A stretch of 64,000 nt of DNA from Azolla caroliniana (lineage: Eukaryota; Polypodiophyta), in contig JBHGNT010000002.1 in NCBI GenBank assembly GCA_043228905.1, forward strand, positions 19,282,001 to 19,346,000. The letters are read 5' to 3'. The position numbers were made by a program, and so were the translations under genes. Shown here one piece after another: positions 30,712 through 44,200 of the stretch (position 1 is its first letter; every line of letters begins with the position of its first letter). The notes under the pieces are model-generated. The model was not told the origin of the DNA. It made no database searches and worked only from the letters and a program-made list of their open reading frames with translations.

Positions 30712-31536
30712 TTTCTATGGTTAGGTGTATTATTTGAACGATATTAAATGATAGACATTGACTTGTGACTATTGTTTCATTTGAACACAATTAAAACTTA
30801 AAGTTTGAGTTTATTTGGCAAAGTGTATAATTTGAATGGTATCAATGTTTTACATGTTCTTCAACCTTTCTTTGGAAAGTCTGCAAGGGTTTTTATAGAT
30901 GATTTTGGCCATCAATAGTGCAAAGATGGGTCATCCAGAAACGTTGTGTGCGGATAATCTTTAGTATTTGATTTATGTCTAATTTGACTAAGTCTATAAT
31001 TTTAAGGGTATTAAATGTTTATCTTTGACTTCTACCTTCTAGAGTTATAACACTATTAAGTTTTAAAGTTTGACGTATTATATGCGATTATATTATAAAA
31101 TTAGCATCTATGTGATTCTTGGCGTGGGCAACTATTTTTATCTTCGCCACAATTACAGTTCAAATGATTAAAGTTGCATATAATTCCATTCCGTTAATTT
31201 AGAATTTCACAAAAAAAATGACATATGAAATATAAGGCTATTGATTTTCTTGACATAAAATTATTTAGTTGAAATTTTTGCTATGTTTTAAGGAACCATG
31301 TACGCATGCGTGGTACCTTTTTGAAATTCTGCTAAAATAAGGCATATTTTAACATCTCCTCAAGATGTGAAAAAGAGAATGCGACATATTACATGTTTCA
31401 AATGTCCCGGTGTTACTAACTAAACATGAATATATATACAAATATATAATATCATATGTACATATGTACATACACATACATAAATACATATATACAAATG
31501 CATACATGGTACACACATATTATAATAAGCCATATG
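30454..31536 (+). repeat. Array copy 1 (ancestral, in place in the gene)
   Basis: This copy is still attached to the gene. It differs from all others at 30598 (A for G, Lys for Glu), 30622 (A for G, Thr for Ala), 30679 (C for G, Gln for Glu), 30997 (T for C), and by an A-run one base shorter near 31211. All three coding differences change the amino acid. Confidence 0.85.
31295..31414 (-). repeat. Right terminal inverted repeat (first of 29 copies)
   Basis: Inverted match to 22657-22770, ending TTTCAAATGTCCCGGTGTT at 31414 and followed by ACTA. Because it lies within the 1,083-bp repeat unit it recurs 29 times. In one copy the CCCGG is TCCGG (T at 40070). Confidence 0.8.
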
Positions 31537-34500
31537 GGATCTGGGATTGTCCGGATCAAGATCAAGAAGTCGGAGCGAAGCACATCAATGAAACAGAGAG
31601 GTTTCAGATGACTTCGAGAGAGCCAATGGAACCTATAGATGAAGACGCAGGGGACCTTGTGGACCTAGAAGATGTAATAGAATTTGAACATATGCATGGT
31701 TCAGCGGAGCAAACAATCAATGCTACAGAGGACAATTTAGAAGAGTCCATTCATCCAGAAGAGCCCACATTGCCTGACTTGCTTATAGATTGATTTCTAT
31801 GGTTAGGTGTATTATTTGAACGATATTAAATGATAGACATTGACTTGTGACTATTGTTTCATTTGAACACAATTAAAACTTAAAGTTTGAGTTTATTTGG
31901 CAAAGTGTATAATTTGAATGGTATCAATGTTTTACATGTTCTTCAACCTTTCTTTGGAAAGTCTGCAAGGGTTTTTATAGATGATTTTGGCCATCAATAG
32001 TGCAAAGATGGGTCATCCAGAAACGTTGTGTGCGGATAATCTTTAGTATTTGATTTATGTCTAATTTGACTAAGTCTACAATTTTAAGGGTATTAAATGT
32101 TTATCTTTGACTTCTACCTTCTAGAGTTATAACACTATTAAGTTTTAAAGTTTGACGTATTATATGCGATTATATTATAAAATTAGCATCTATGTGATTC
32201 TTGGCGTGGGCAACTATTTTTATCTTCGCCACAATTACAGTTCAAATGATTAAAGTTGCATATAATTCCATTCCGTTAATTTAGAATTTCACAAAAAAAA
32301 ATGACATATGAAATATAAGGCTATTGATTTTCTTGACATAAAATTATTTAGTTGAAATTTTTGCTATGTTTTAAGGAACCATGTACGCATGCGTGGTACC
32401 TTTTTGAAATTCTGCTAAAATAAGGCATATTTTAACATCTCCTCAAGATGTGAAAAAGAGAATGCGACATATTACATGTTTCAAATGTCCCGGTGTTACT
32501 AACTAAACATGAATATATATACAAATATATAATATCATATGTACATATGTACATACACATACATAAATACATATATACAAATGCATACATGGTACACACA
32601 TATTATAATAAGCCATATGGGATCTGGGATTGTCCGGATCAAGATCAAGAAGTCGGAGCGAAGCACATCAATGAAACAGAGAGGTTTCAGATGACTTCGA
32701 GAGAGCCAATGGAACCTATAGATGAAGACGCAGGGGACCTTGTGGACCTAGAAGATGTAATAGAATTTGAACATATGCATGGTTCAGCGGAGCAAACAAT
32801 CAATGCTACAGAGGACAATTTAGAAGAGTCCATTCATCCAGAAGAGCCCACATTGCCTGACTTGCTTATAGATTGATTTCTATGGTTAGGTGTATTATTT
32901 GAACGATATTAAATGATAGACATTGACTTGTGACTATTGTTTCATTTGAACACAATTAAAACTTAAAGTTTGAGTTTATTTGGCAAAGTGTATAATTTGA
33001 ATGGTATCAATGTTTTACATGTTCTTCAACCTTTCTTTGGAAAGTCTGCAAGGGTTTTTATAGATGATTTTGGCCATCAATAGTGCAAAGATGGGTCATC
33101 CAGAAACGTTGTGTGCGGATAATCTTTAGTATTTGATTTATGTCTAATTTGACTAAGTCTACAATTTTAAGGGTATTAAATGTTTATCTTTGACTTCTAC
33201 CTTCTAGAGTTATAACACTATTAAGTTTTAAAGTTTGACGTATTATATGCGATTATATTATAAAATTAGCATCTATGTGATTCTTGGCGTGGGCAACTAT
33301 TTTTATCTTCGCCACAATTACAGTTCAAATGATTAAAGTTGCATATAATTCCATTCCGTTAATTTAGAATTTCACAAAAAAAAATGACATATGAAATATA
33401 AGGCTATTGATTTTCTTGACATAAAATTATTTAGTTGAAATTTTTGCTATGTTTTAAGGAACCATGTACGCATGCGTGGTACCTTTTTGAAATTCTGCTA
33501 AAATAAGGCATATTTTAACATCTCCTCAAGATGTGAAAAAGAGAATGCGACATATTACATGTTTCAAATGTCCCGGTGTTACTAACTAAACATGAATATA
33601 TATACAAATATATAATATCATATGTACATATGTACATACACATACATAAATACATATATACAAATGCATACATGGTACACACATATTATAATAAGCCATA
33701 TGGGATCTGGGATTGTCCGGATCAAGATCAAGAAGTCGGAGCGAAGCACATCAATGAAACAGAGAGGTTTCAGATGACTTCGAGAGAGCCAATGGAACCT
33801 ATAGATGAAGACGCAGGGGACCTTGTGGACCTAGAAGATGTAATAGAATTTGAACATATGCATGGTTCAGCGGAGCAAACAATCAATGCTACAGAGGACA
33901 ATTTAGAAGAGTCCATTCATCCAGAAGAGCCCACATTGCCTGACTTGCTTATAGATTGATTTCTATGGTTAGGTGTATTATTTGAACGATATTAAATGAT
34001 AGACATTGACTTGTGACTATTGTTTCATTTGAACACAATTAAAACTTAAAGTTTGAGTTTATTTGGCAAAGTGTATAATTTGAATGGTATCAATGTTTTA
34101 CATGTTCTTCAACCTTTCTTTGGAAAGTCTGCAAGGGTTTTTATAGATGATTTTGGCCATCAATAGTGCAAAGATGGGTCATCCAGAAACGTTGTGTGCG
34201 GATAATCTTTAGTATTTGATTTATGTCTAATTTGACTAAGTCTACAATTTTAAGGGTATTAAATGTTTATCTTTGACTTCTACCTTCTAGAGTTATAACA
34301 CTATTAAGTTTTAAAGTTTGACGTATTATATGCGATTATATTATAAAATTAGCATCTATGTGATTCTTGGCGTGGGCAACTATTTTTATCTTCGCCACAA
34401 TTACAGTTCAAATGATTAAAGTTGCATATAATTCCATTCCGTTAATTTAGAATTTCACAAAAAAAAATGACATATGAAATATAAGGCTATTGATTTTCTT

Positions 34501-37500
34501 GACATAAAATTATTTAGTTGAAATTTTTGCTATGTTTTAAGGAACCATGTACGCATGCGTGGTACCTTTTTGAAATTCTGCTAAAATAAGGCATATTTTA
34601 ACATCTCCTCAAGATGTGAAAAAGAGAATGCGACATATTACATGTTTCAAATGTCCCGGTGTTACTAACTAAACATGAATATATATACAAATATATAATA
34701 TCATATGTACATATGTACATACACATACATAAATACATATATACAAATGCATACATGGTACACACATATTATAATAAGCCATATGGGATCTGGGATTGTC
34801 CGGATCAAGATCAAGAAGTCGGAGCGAAGCACATCAATGAAACAGAGAGGTTTCAGATGACTTCGAGAGAGCCAATGGAACCTATAGATGAAGACGCAGG
34901 GGACCTTGTGGACCTAGAAGATGTAATAGAATTTGAACATATGCATGGTTCAGCGGAGCAAACAATCAATGCTACAGAGGACAATTTAGAAGAGTCCATT
35001 CATCCAGAAGAGCCCACATTGCCTGACTTGCTTATAGATTGATTTCTATGGTTAGGTGTATTATTTGAACGATATTAAATGATAGACATTGACTTGTGAC
35101 TATTGTTTCATTTGAACACAATTAAAACTTAAAGTTTGAGTTTATTTGGCAAAGTGTATAATTTGAATGGTATCAATGTTTTACATGTTCTTCAACCTTT
35201 CTTTGGAAAGTCTGCAAGGGTTTTTATAGATGATTTTGGCCATCAATAGTGCAAAGATGGGTCATCCAGAAACGTTGTGTGCGGATAATCTTTAGTATTT
35301 GATTTATGTCTAATTTGACTAAGTCTACAATTTTAAGGGTATTAAATGTTTATCTTTGACTTCTACCTTCTAGAGTTATAACACTATTAAGTTTTAAAGT
35401 TTGACGTATTATATGCGATTATATTATAAAATTAGCATCTATGTGATTCTTGGCGTGGGCAACTATTTTTATCTTCGCCACAATTACAGTTCAAATGATT
35501 AAAGTTGCATATAATTCCATTCCGTTAATTTAGAATTTCACAAAAAAAAATGACATATGAAATATAAGGCTATTGATTTTCTTGACATAAAATTATTTAG
35601 TTGAAATTTTTGCTATGTTTTAAGGAACCATGTACGCATGCGTGGTACCTTTTTGAAATTCTGCTAAAATAAGGCATATTTTAACATCTCCTCAAGATGT
35701 GAAAAAGAGAATGCGACATATTACATGTTTCAAATGTCCCGGTGTTACTAACTAAACATGAATATATATACAAATATATAATATCATATGTACATATGTA
35801 CATACACATACATAAATACATATATACAAATGCATACATGGTACACACATATTATAATAAGCCATATGGGATCTGGGATTGTCCGGATCAAGATCAAGAA
35901 GTCGGAGCGAAGCACATCAATGAAACAGAGAGGTTTCAGATGACTTCGAGAGAGCCAATGGAACCTATAGATGAAGACGCAGGGGACCTTGTGGACCTAG
36001 AAGATGTAATAGAATTTGAACATATGCATGGTTCAGCGGAGCAAACAATCAATGCTACAGAGGACAATTTAGAAGAGTCCATTCATCCAGAAGAGCCCAC
36101 ATTGCCTGACTTGCTTATAGATTGATTTCTATGGTTAGGTGTATTATTTGAACGATATTAAATGATAGACATTGACTTGTGACTATTGTTTCATTTGAAC
36201 ACAATTAAAACTTAAAGTTTGAGTTTATTTGGCAAAGTGTATAATTTGAATGGTATCAATGTTTTACATGTTCTTCAACCTTTCTTTGGAAAGTCTGCAA
36301 GGGTTTTTATAGATGATTTTGGCCATCAATAGTGCAAAGATGGGTCATCCAGAAACGTTGTGTGCGGATAATCTTTAGTATTTGATTTATGTCTAATTTG
36401 ACTAAGTCTACAATTTTAAGGGTATTAAATGTTTATCTTTGACTTCTACCTTCTAGAGTTATAACACTATTAAGTTTTAAAGTTTGACGTATTATATGCG
36501 ATTATATTATAAAATTAGCATCTATGTGATTCTTGGCGTGGGCAACTATTTTTATCTTCGCCACAATTACAGTTCAAATGATTAAAGTTGCATATAATTC
36601 CATTCCGTTAATTTAGAATTTCACAAAAAAAAATGACATATGAAATATAAGGCTATTGATTTTCTTGACATAAAATTATTTAGTTGAAATTTTTGCTATG
36701 TTTTAAGGAACCATGTACGCATGCGTGGTACCTTTTTGAAATTCTGCTAAAATAAGGCATATTTTAACATCTCCTCAAGATGTGAAAAAGAGAATGCGAC
36801 ATATTACATGTTTCAAATGTCCCGGTGTTACTAACTAAACATGAATATATATACAAATATATAATATCATATGTACATATGTACATACACATACATAAAT
36901 ACATATATACAAATGCATACATGGTACACACATATTATAATAAGCCATATGGGATCTGGGATTGTCCGGATCAAGATCAAGAAGTCGGAGCGAAGCACAT
37001 CAATGAAACAGAGAGGTTTCAGATGACTTCGAGAGAGCCAATGGAACCTATAGATGAAGACGCAGGGGACCTTGTGGACCTAGAAGATGTAATAGAATTT
37101 GAACATATGCATGGTTCAGCGGAGCAAACAATCAATGCTACAGAGGACAATTTAGAAGAGTCCATTCATCCAGAAGAGCCCACATTGCCTGACTTGCTTA
37201 TAGATTGATTTCTATGGTTAGGTGTATTATTTGAACGATATTAAATGATAGACATTGACTTGTGACTATTGTTTCATTTGAACACAATTAAAACTTAAAG
37301 TTTGAGTTTATTTGGCAAAGTGTATAATTTGAATGGTATCAATGTTTTACATGTTCTTCAACCTTTCTTTGGAAAGTCTGCAAGGGTTTTTATAGATGAT
37401 TTTGGCCATCAATAGTGCAAAGATGGGTCATCCAGAAACGTTGTGTGCGGATAATCTTTAGTATTTGATTTATGTCTAATTTGACTAAGTCTACAATTTT

Positions 37501-40500
37501 AAGGGTATTAAATGTTTATCTTTGACTTCTACCTTCTAGAGTTATAACACTATTAAGTTTTAAAGTTTGACGTATTATATGCGATTATATTATAAAATTA
37601 GCATCTATGTGATTCTTGGCGTGGGCAACTATTTTTATCTTCGCCACAATTACAGTTCAAATGATTAAAGTTGCATATAATTCCATTCCGTTAATTTAGA
37701 ATTTCACAAAAAAAAATGACATATGAAATATAAGGCTATTGATTTTCTTGACATAAAATTATTTAGTTGAAATTTTTGCTATGTTTTAAGGAACCATGTA
37801 CGCATGCGTGGTACCTTTTTGAAATTCTGCTAAAATAAGGCATATTTTAACATCTCCTCAAGATGTGAAAAAGAGAATGCGACATATTACATGTTTCAAA
37901 TGTCCCGGTGTTACTAACTAAACATGAATATATATACAAATATATAATATCATATGTACATATGTACATACACATACATAAATACATATATACAAATGCA
38001 TACATGGTACACACATATTATAATAAGCCATATGGGATCTGGGATTGTCCGGATCAAGATCAAGAAGTCGGAGCGAAGCACATCAATGAAACAGAGAGGT
38101 TTCAGATGACTTCGAGAGAGCCAATGGAACCTATAGATGAAGACGCAGGGGACCTTGTGGACCTAGAAGATGTAATAGAATTTGAACATATGCATGGTTC
38201 AGCGGAGCAAACAATCAATGCTACAGAGGACAATTTAGAAGAGTCCATTCATCCAGAAGAGCCCACATTGCCTGACTTGCTTATAGATTGATTTCTATGG
38301 TTAGGTGTATTATTTGAACGATATTAAATGATAGACATTGACTTGTGACTATTGTTTCATTTGAACACAATTAAAACTTAAAGTTTGAGTTTATTTGGCA
38401 AAGTGTATAATTTGAATGGTATCAATGTTTTACATGTTCTTCAACCTTTCTTTGGAAAGTCTGCAAGGGTTTTTATAGATGATTTTGGCCATCAATAGTG
38501 CAAAGATGGGTCATCCAGAAACGTTGTGTGCGGATAATCTTTAGTATTTGATTTATGTCTAATTTGACTAAGTCTACAATTTTAAGGGTATTAAATGTTT
38601 ATCTTTGACTTCTACCTTCTAGAGTTATAACACTATTAAGTTTTAAAGTTTGACGTATTATATGCGATTATATTATAAAATTAGCATCTATGTGATTCTT
38701 GGCGTGGGCAACTATTTTTATCTTCGCCACAATTACAGTTCAAATGATTAAAGTTGCATATAATTCCATTCCGTTAATTTAGAATTTCACAAAAAAAAAT
38801 GACATATGAAATATAAGGCTATTGATTTTCTTGACATAAAATTATTTAGTTGAAATTTTTGCTATGTTTTAAGGAACCATGTACGCATGCGTGGTACCTT
38901 TTTGAAATTCTGCTAAAATAAGGCATATTTTAACATCTCCTCAAGATGTGAAAAAGAGAATGCGACATATTACATGTTTCAAATGTCCCGGTGTTACTAA
39001 CTAAACATGAATATATATACAAATATATAATATCATATGTACATATGTACATACACATACATAAATACATATATACAAATGCATACATGGTACACACATA
39101 TTATAATAAGCCATATGGGATCTGGGATTGTCCGGATCAAGATCAAGAAGTCGGAGCGAAGCACATCAATGAAACAGAGAGGTTTCAGATGACTTCGAGA
39201 GAGCCAATGGAACCTATAGATGAAGACGCAGGGGACCTTGTGGACCTAGAAGATGTAATAGAATTTGAACATATGCATGGTTCAGCGGAGCAAACAATCA
39301 ATGCTACAGAGGACAATTTAGAAGAGTCCATTCATCCAGAAGAGCCCACATTGCCTGACTTGCTTATAGATTGATTTCTATGGTTAGGTGTATTATTTGA
39401 ACGATATTAAATGATAGACATTGACTTGTGACTATTGTTTCATTTGAACACAATTAAAACTTAAAGTTTGAGTTTATTTGGCAAAGTGTATAATTTGAAT
39501 GGTATCAATGTTTTACATGTTCTTCAACCTTTCTTTGGAAAGTCTGCAAGGGTTTTTATAGATGATTTTGGCCATCAATAGTGCAAAGATGGGTCATCCA
39601 GAAACGTTGTGTGCGGATAATCTTTAGTATTTGATTTATGTCTAATTTGACTAAGTCTACAATTTTAAGGGTATTAAATGTTTATCTTTGACTTCTACCT
39701 TCTAGAGTTATAACACTATTAAGTTTTAAAGTTTGACGTATTATATGCGATTATATTATAAAATTAGCATCTATGTGATTCTTGGCGTGGGCAACTATTT
39801 TTATCTTCGCCACAATTACAGTTCAAATGATTAAAGTTGCATATAATTCCATTCCGTTAATTTAGAATTTCACAAAAAAAAATGACATATGAAATATAAG
39901 GCTATTGATTTTCTTGACATAAAATTATTTAGTTGAAATTTTTGCTATGTTTTAAGGAACCATGTACGCATGCGTGGTACCTTTTTGAAATTCTGCTAAA
40001 ATAAGGCATATTTTAACATCTCCTCAAGATGTGAAAAAGAGAATGCGACATATTACATGTTTCAAATGTTCCGGTGTTACTAACTAAACATGAATATATA
40101 TACAAATATATAATATCATATGTACATATGTACATACACATACATAAATACATATATACAAATGCATACATGGTACACACATATTATAATAAGCCATATG
40201 GGATCTGGGATTGTCCGGATCAAGATCAAGAAGTCGGAGCGAAGCACATCAATGAAACAGAGAGGTTTCAGATGACTTCGAGAGAGCCAATGGAACCTAT
40301 AGATGAAGACGCAGGGGACCTTGTGGACCTAGAAGATGTAATAGAATTTGAACATATGCATGGTTCAGCGGAGCAAACAATCAATGCTACAGAGGACAAT
40401 TTAGAAGAGTCCATTCATCCAGAAGAGCCCACATTGCCTGACTTGCTTATAGATTGATTTCTATGGTTAGGTGTATTATTTGAACGATATTAAATGATAG

Positions 40501-41283
40501 ACATTGACTTGTGACTATTGTTTCATTTGAACACAATTAAAACTTAAAGTTTGAGTTTATTTGGCAAAGTGTATAATTTGAATGGTATCAATGTTTTACA
40601 TGTTCTTCAACCTTTCTTTGGAAAGTCTGCAAGGGTTTTTATAGATGATTTTGGCCATCAATAGTGCAAAGATGGGTCATCCAGAAACGTTGTGTGCGGA
40701 TAATCTTTAGTATTTGATTTATGTCTAATTTGACTAAGTCTACAATTTTAAGGGTATTAAATGTTTATCTTTGACTTCTACCTTCTAGAGTTATAACACT
40801 ATTAAGTTTTAAAGTTTGACGTATTATATGCGATTATATTATAAAATTAGCATCTATGTGATTCTTGGCGTGGGCAACTATTTTTATCTTCGCCACAATT
40901 ACAGTTCAAATGATTAAAGTTGCATATAATTCCATTCCGTTAATTTAGAATTTCACAAAAAAAAATGACATATGAAATATAAGGCTATTGATTTTCTTGA
41001 CATAAAATTATTTAGTTGAAATTTTTGCTATGTTTTAAGGAACCATGTACGCATGCGTGGTACCTTTTTGAAATTCTGCTAAAATAAGGCATATTTTAAC
41101 ATCTCCTCAAGATGTGAAAAAGAGAATGCGACATATTACATGTTTCAAATGTCCCGGTGTTACTAACTAAACATGAATATATATACAAATATATAATATC
41201 ATATGTACATATGTACATACACATACATAAATACATATATACAAATGCATACATGGTACACACATATTATAATAAGCCATATG
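31537..41283 (+). repeat. Array copies 2-10 (GGATCAAG type)
   Basis: These nine units keep the CCGGATCAAG of copy 1 (Asp codon). Copy 9 has a private C to T at 40070, in its terminal repeat. No other difference was noticed by eye. Confidence 0.85.
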
Positions 41284-44200
41284 GGATCTGGGATTGTCCG
41301 AATCAAGATCAAGAAGTCGGAGCGAAGCACATCAATGAAACAGAGAGGTTTCAGATGACTTCGAGAGAGCCAATGGAACCTATAGATGAAGACGCAGGGG
41401 ACCTTGTGGACCTAGAAGATGTAATAGAATTTGAACATATGCATGGTTCAGCGGAGCAAACAATCAATGCTACAGAGGACAATTTAGAAGAGTCCATTCA
41501 TCCAGAAGAGCCCACATTGCCTGACTTGCTTATAGATTGATTTCTATGGTTAGGTGTATTATTTGAACGATATTAAATGATAGACATTGACTTGTGACTA
41601 TTGTTTCATTTGAACACAATTAAAACTTAAAGTTTGAGTTTATTTGGCAAAGTGTATAATTTGAATGGTATCAATGTTTTACATGTTCTTCAACCTTTCT
41701 TTGGAAAGTCTGCAAGGGTTTTTATAGATGATTTTGGCCATCAATAGTGCAAAGATGGGTCATCCAGAAACGTTGTGTGCGGATAATCTTTAGTATTTGA
41801 TTTATGTCTAATTTGACTAAGTCTACAATTTTAAGGGTATTAAATGTTTATCTTTGACTTCTACCTTCTAGAGTTATAACACTATTAAGTTTTAAAGTTT
41901 GACGTATTATATGCGATTATATTATAAAATTAGCATCTATGTGATTCTTGGCGTGGGCAACTATTTTTATCTTCGCCACAATTACAGTTCAAATGATTAA
42001 AGTTGCATATAATTCCATTCCGTTAATTTAGAATTTCACAAAAAAAAATGACATATGAAATATAAGGCTATTGATTTTCTTGACATAAAATTATTTAGTT
42101 GAAATTTTTGCTATGTTTTAAGGAACCATGTACGCATGCGTGGTACCTTTTTGAAATTCTGCTAAAATAAGGCATATTTTAACATCTCCTCAAGATGTGA
42201 AAAAGAGAATGCGACATATTACATGTTTCAAATGTCCCGGTGTTACTAACTAAACATGAATATATATACAAATATATAATATCATATGTACATATGTACA
42301 TACACATACATAAATACATATATACAAATGCATACATGGTACACACATATTATAATAAGCCATATGGGATCTAGGATTGTCCGAATCAAGATCAAGAAGT
42401 CGGAGCGAAGCACATCAATGAAACAGAGAGGTTTCAGATGACTTCGAGAGAGCCAATGGAACCTATAGATGAAGACGCAGGGGACCTTGTGGACCTAGAA
42501 GATGTAATAGAATTTGAACATATGCATGGTTCAGCGGAGCAAACAATCAATGCTACAGAGGACAATTTAGAAGAGTCCATTCATCCAGAAGAGCCCACAT
42601 TGCCTGACTTGCTTATAGATTGATTTCTATGGTTAGGTGTATTATTTGAACGATATTAAATGATAGACATTGACTTGTGACTATTGTTTCATTTGAACAC
42701 AATTAAAACTTAAAGTTTGAGTTTATTTGGCAAAGTGTATAATTTGAATGGTATCAATGTTTTACATGTTCTTCAACCTTTCTTTGGAAAGTCTGCAAGG
42801 GTTTTTATAGATGATTTTGGCCATCAATAGTGCAAAGATGGGTCATCCAGAAACGTTGTGTGCGGATAATCTTTAGTATTTGATTTATGTCTAATTTGAC
42901 TAAGTCTACAATTTTAAGGGTATTAAATGTTTATCTTTGACTTCTACCTTCTAGAGTTATAACACTATTAAGTTTTAAAGTTTGACGTATTATATGCGAT
43001 TATATTATAAAATTAGCATCTATGTGATTCTTGGCGTGGGCAACTATTTTTATCTTCGCCACAATTACAGTTCAAATGATTAAAGTTGCATATAATTCCA
43101 TTCCGTTAATTTAGAATTTCACAAAAAAAAATGACATATGAAATATAAGGCTATTGATTTTCTTGACATAAAATTATTTAGTTGAAATTTTTGCTATGTT
43201 TTAAGGAACCATGTACGCATGCGTGGTACCTTTTTGAAATTCTGCTAAAATAAGGCATATTTTAACATCTCCTCAAGATGTGAAAAAGAGAATGCGACAT
43301 ATTACATGTTTCAAATGTCCCGGTGTTACTAACTAAACATGAATATATATACAAATATATAATATCATATGTACATATGTACATACACATACATAAATAC
43401 ATATATACAAATGCATACATGGTACACACATATTATAATAAGCCATATGGGATCTAGGATTGTCCGAATCAAGATCAAGAAGTCGGAGCGAAGCACATCA
43501 ATGAAACAGAGAGGTTTCAGATGACTTCGAGAGAGCCAATGGAACCTATAGATGAAGACGCAGGGGACCTTGTGGACCTAGAAGATGTAATAGAATTTGA
43601 ACATATGCATGGTTCAGCGGAGCAAACAATCAATGCTACAGAGGACAATTTAGAAGAGTCCATTCATCCAGAAGAGCCCACATTGCCTGACTTGCTTATA
43701 GATTGATTTCTATGGTTAGGTGTATTATTTGAACGATATTAAATGATAGACATTGACTTGTGACTATTGTTTCATTTGAACACAATTAAAACTTAAAGTT
43801 TGAGTTTATTTGGCAAAGTGTATAATTTGAATGGTATCAATGTTTTACATGTTCTTCAACCTTTCTTTGGAAAGTCTGCAAGGGTTTTTATAGATGATTT
43901 TGGCCATCAATAGTGCAAAGATGGGTCATCCAGAAACGTTGTGTGCGGATAATCTTTAGTATTTGATTTATGTCTAATTTGACTAAGTCTACAATTTTAA
44001 GGGTATTAAATGTTTATCTTTGACTTCTACCTTCTAGAGTTATAACACTATTAAGTTTTAAAGTTTGACGTATTATATGCGATTATATTATAAAATTAGC
44101 ATCTATGTGATTCTTGGCGTGGGCAACTATTTTTATCTTCGCCACAATTACAGTTCAAATGATTAAAGTTGCATATAATTCCATTCCGTTAATTTAGAAT

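Larger units (their letters stand above)
22657..31414. mobile_element. DNA transposon encoding a DUF7869-like protein and a ParB-DNA methyltransferase
   Basis: The 8,758-bp element is bounded by AACACCGGGACATTTGAAAC at the left and its inverted copy at the right, with ACTA on both outer sides. The inverted repeats stay recognisable for ~115 bp. Two genes diverge from a ~370-bp shared promoter region. The minus-strand gene (22937-25690) has conserved acidic residues like a transposase; the plus-strand gene (26058-30711) is a spliced ParB-methyltransferase. The gene ends lie within ~280 bp of the left and ~700 bp of the right terminus, so both are clearly internal cargo or core genes. A second, deleted copy at 15540 shares its left end, which shows this is a repeated mobile family. 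Both genes are damaged here. I do not recognise the superfamily. Confidence 0.8.

Noticed and set aside
40070-40070. CCCGG to TCCGG change as a functional terminal-repeat mutation
   Set aside because: It is present in one of 29 redundant right ends, so no effect can be argued from sequence.
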